Assembly: GCA_904066235.2 (NCBI GenBank)
Contig: CAJFCV020000002.1
Coordinates: forward strand, 11,656,001-11,720,000
DNA length: 64,000 bases
Source: Bursaphelenchus xylophilus
Lineage: Eukaryota > Nematoda > Chromadorea > Rhabditida > Aphelenchoididae
Direction of reading: 5' to 3'
A model generated the notes under the pieces. That model worked only from the letters and a program-made list of their open reading frames with translations, was not told the DNA's origin and made no database searches. The position numbers and the translations under genes are program-made. How positions within the stretch are numbered: the stretch's first letter is position 1; each line of letters opens with the position of its first letter. This document shows, piece by piece, positions 63,127 to 64,000 of this stretch.

Positions 63127-64000
63127 TTAGGCGTAGAAGTATGATCGTGCCGTTTTTCCGGCCCATAATTCCAATCAAAACAAAAAATTTTTACACTAAA
63201 CCTTATCCGATTTTATATTCTATTATTAATTCAGAGGGGTTTGCACAATGTGGCCAACTTTCGAATCCATCAAAGAAAATTTTTGGCTTTTTTGAAGCCA
63301 TCTTACTATCAACCAAATTTTCGGCATTGTTGTATTCAACGAAGCGCTGCTGCCACAGGTCGCATTCAATCGGTCGAAACCAGTGATAATCTGAAAGTCC
63401 TGCGTCCGGAGAGTGTCGCGGGTGGGGTAAAACGTCCGAACTCGGCGGTTTTAGGATGCCCTTGACCAGTTTTTCAACATGGGGTTTGGCGTCATCATGC
63501 AGCAAAATAAAAATTGGTCATACCGACCGTTTTTATCATATCACTTGGTGGATTTGCATCAAGTCTTGTTGACAACGGATGCCAGTAACCGTTTTGTCGG
63601 GTTTCAAGACCTCATAGAAAAGAAGATCTTGTTTTTGCCATAATATACAGAGCAACACTTCCTTCACGGTAATGTTGAACTGTGCGGTCGCTTGTGTTTC
63701 GGGTTGTCAAAATCGATCCATTGTTCTTCTCTAGTCACTAAACAATGCAAACATGACTTTCTTTCTGTTTGTCCTTCAAAATTTTCTATGTTATCCATGT
63801 TGAGTTAGGTCAATCCATATGACACCCAAGTCCCTTCTCTCTGGATCTTTCCCAATTGTTCCAAACTGAGTGAAGTTCCTTTATGCAACACGTGTAACAT
63901 CACAGCCAGCTTTTCTTGCGCACCGGCATCGTGTTGTTTTCAATAATCTCCATATTCAAATTTCTTATATGGGTTGGAAAATCACGGGATCTGAAACGCT
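63127..64000 (-). mobile_element. Decayed mariner transposon, runs off the right edge
   Basis: Minus-strand reading shows mariner transposase with frameshifts and stops. In order (from high to low coordinates) come LHKGTSLSLEQLGKI, WIDFDNPK, LLCILWQKQDLLFYEVLKP, then LLHDDAKPH and VLPHPRHSPDAGLSDYHWF. The second and third catalytic aspartates are kept with exactly 34 residues between them (D34D, mariner type). The first lies in TREEQW, where TGDEKW is expected, so it is lost. The end starts TTAGGCGTAGAAGTATGATC at 63127 after a TA. The element is inactive. Confidence 0.9.

Overview
The window reads as nuclear DNA from a nematode, most likely a rhabditid-type chromadorean. Reasons: genes are built from small exons with the worm-type 3' splice site TTTTCAG/TTTCAG. 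Several start codons lie just downstream of an unpaired TTTCAG acceptor, as expected for spliced-leader trans-splicing. The proteins look closest to worm or animal orthologues, and a short degenerate TTAGGC tract is present. No tRNA, rRNA or CRISPR array was recognised. All intron-exon models below were assembled by hand from splice sites and reading frame; each confident multi-exon model closes in frame across every junction.

Genes, left to right: eIF6 (minus strand, 0.9-2.0 kb); the splicing factor YJU2 (2.9-4.1 kb); ribosomal protein eL33/RPL35A (4.3-4.6 kb), possibly in an operon with YJU2; a TTC39-family TPR protein in eight exons (5.1-11.8 kb); a transposon-dominated stretch (11.8-31.3 kb) holding only a duplicated fragment of the TTC39 gene and a few orphan exon candidates; a KCNQ1-type voltage-gated potassium channel in ten exons (31.7-39.4 kb); a three-exon cysteine-rich metallothionein-like gene with GATA and TATA sites upstream (40.6-43.8 kb); a large fold-back transposon (46.8-49.1 kb); and two related single-pass membrane proteins (52.7-55.0 and 60.6-63.1 kb) whose transmembrane segment resembles KCNE/MPS potassium-channel beta subunits. 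The right edge is a decayed mariner transposase.

The non-coding majority is a mosaic of non-autonomous DNA transposons. Families named here: A1/A2/A3 (about 60 copies of roughly 75-165 bp sharing the terminus TCAGTCTGTCGGGAAAATAA, flanked by TA); B (about 245 bp near-perfect palindromes, ends CAGTG..GGACCTGATCC, flanked by TA); C (Tc1-like ends CAGGGTGTTTCAAG); D (about 450 bp palindromes, ends GGGAAGTACTCCAAGTGCGA); E (about 400 bp, ends GTTCCTTATTTTGGCCACAA); F (about 400-450 bp hAT-type, GGAGCC-rich, with 8-bp target duplications); G (elements studded with GCACTGTGC); and a 2.3 kb Mutator-like fold-back element with a 9-bp duplication. Insertions sit inside introns, inside each other and in 3' flanks, so exons that are otherwise close together are spread over several kilobases.

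The most interesting biology is the co-location within about 30 kb of a KCNQ1-type channel and two KCNE-like candidate partners. Next come the capture of a TTC39 exon-intron piece between two A-family termini, and several nested insertions that allow the order of transposition to be read directly.
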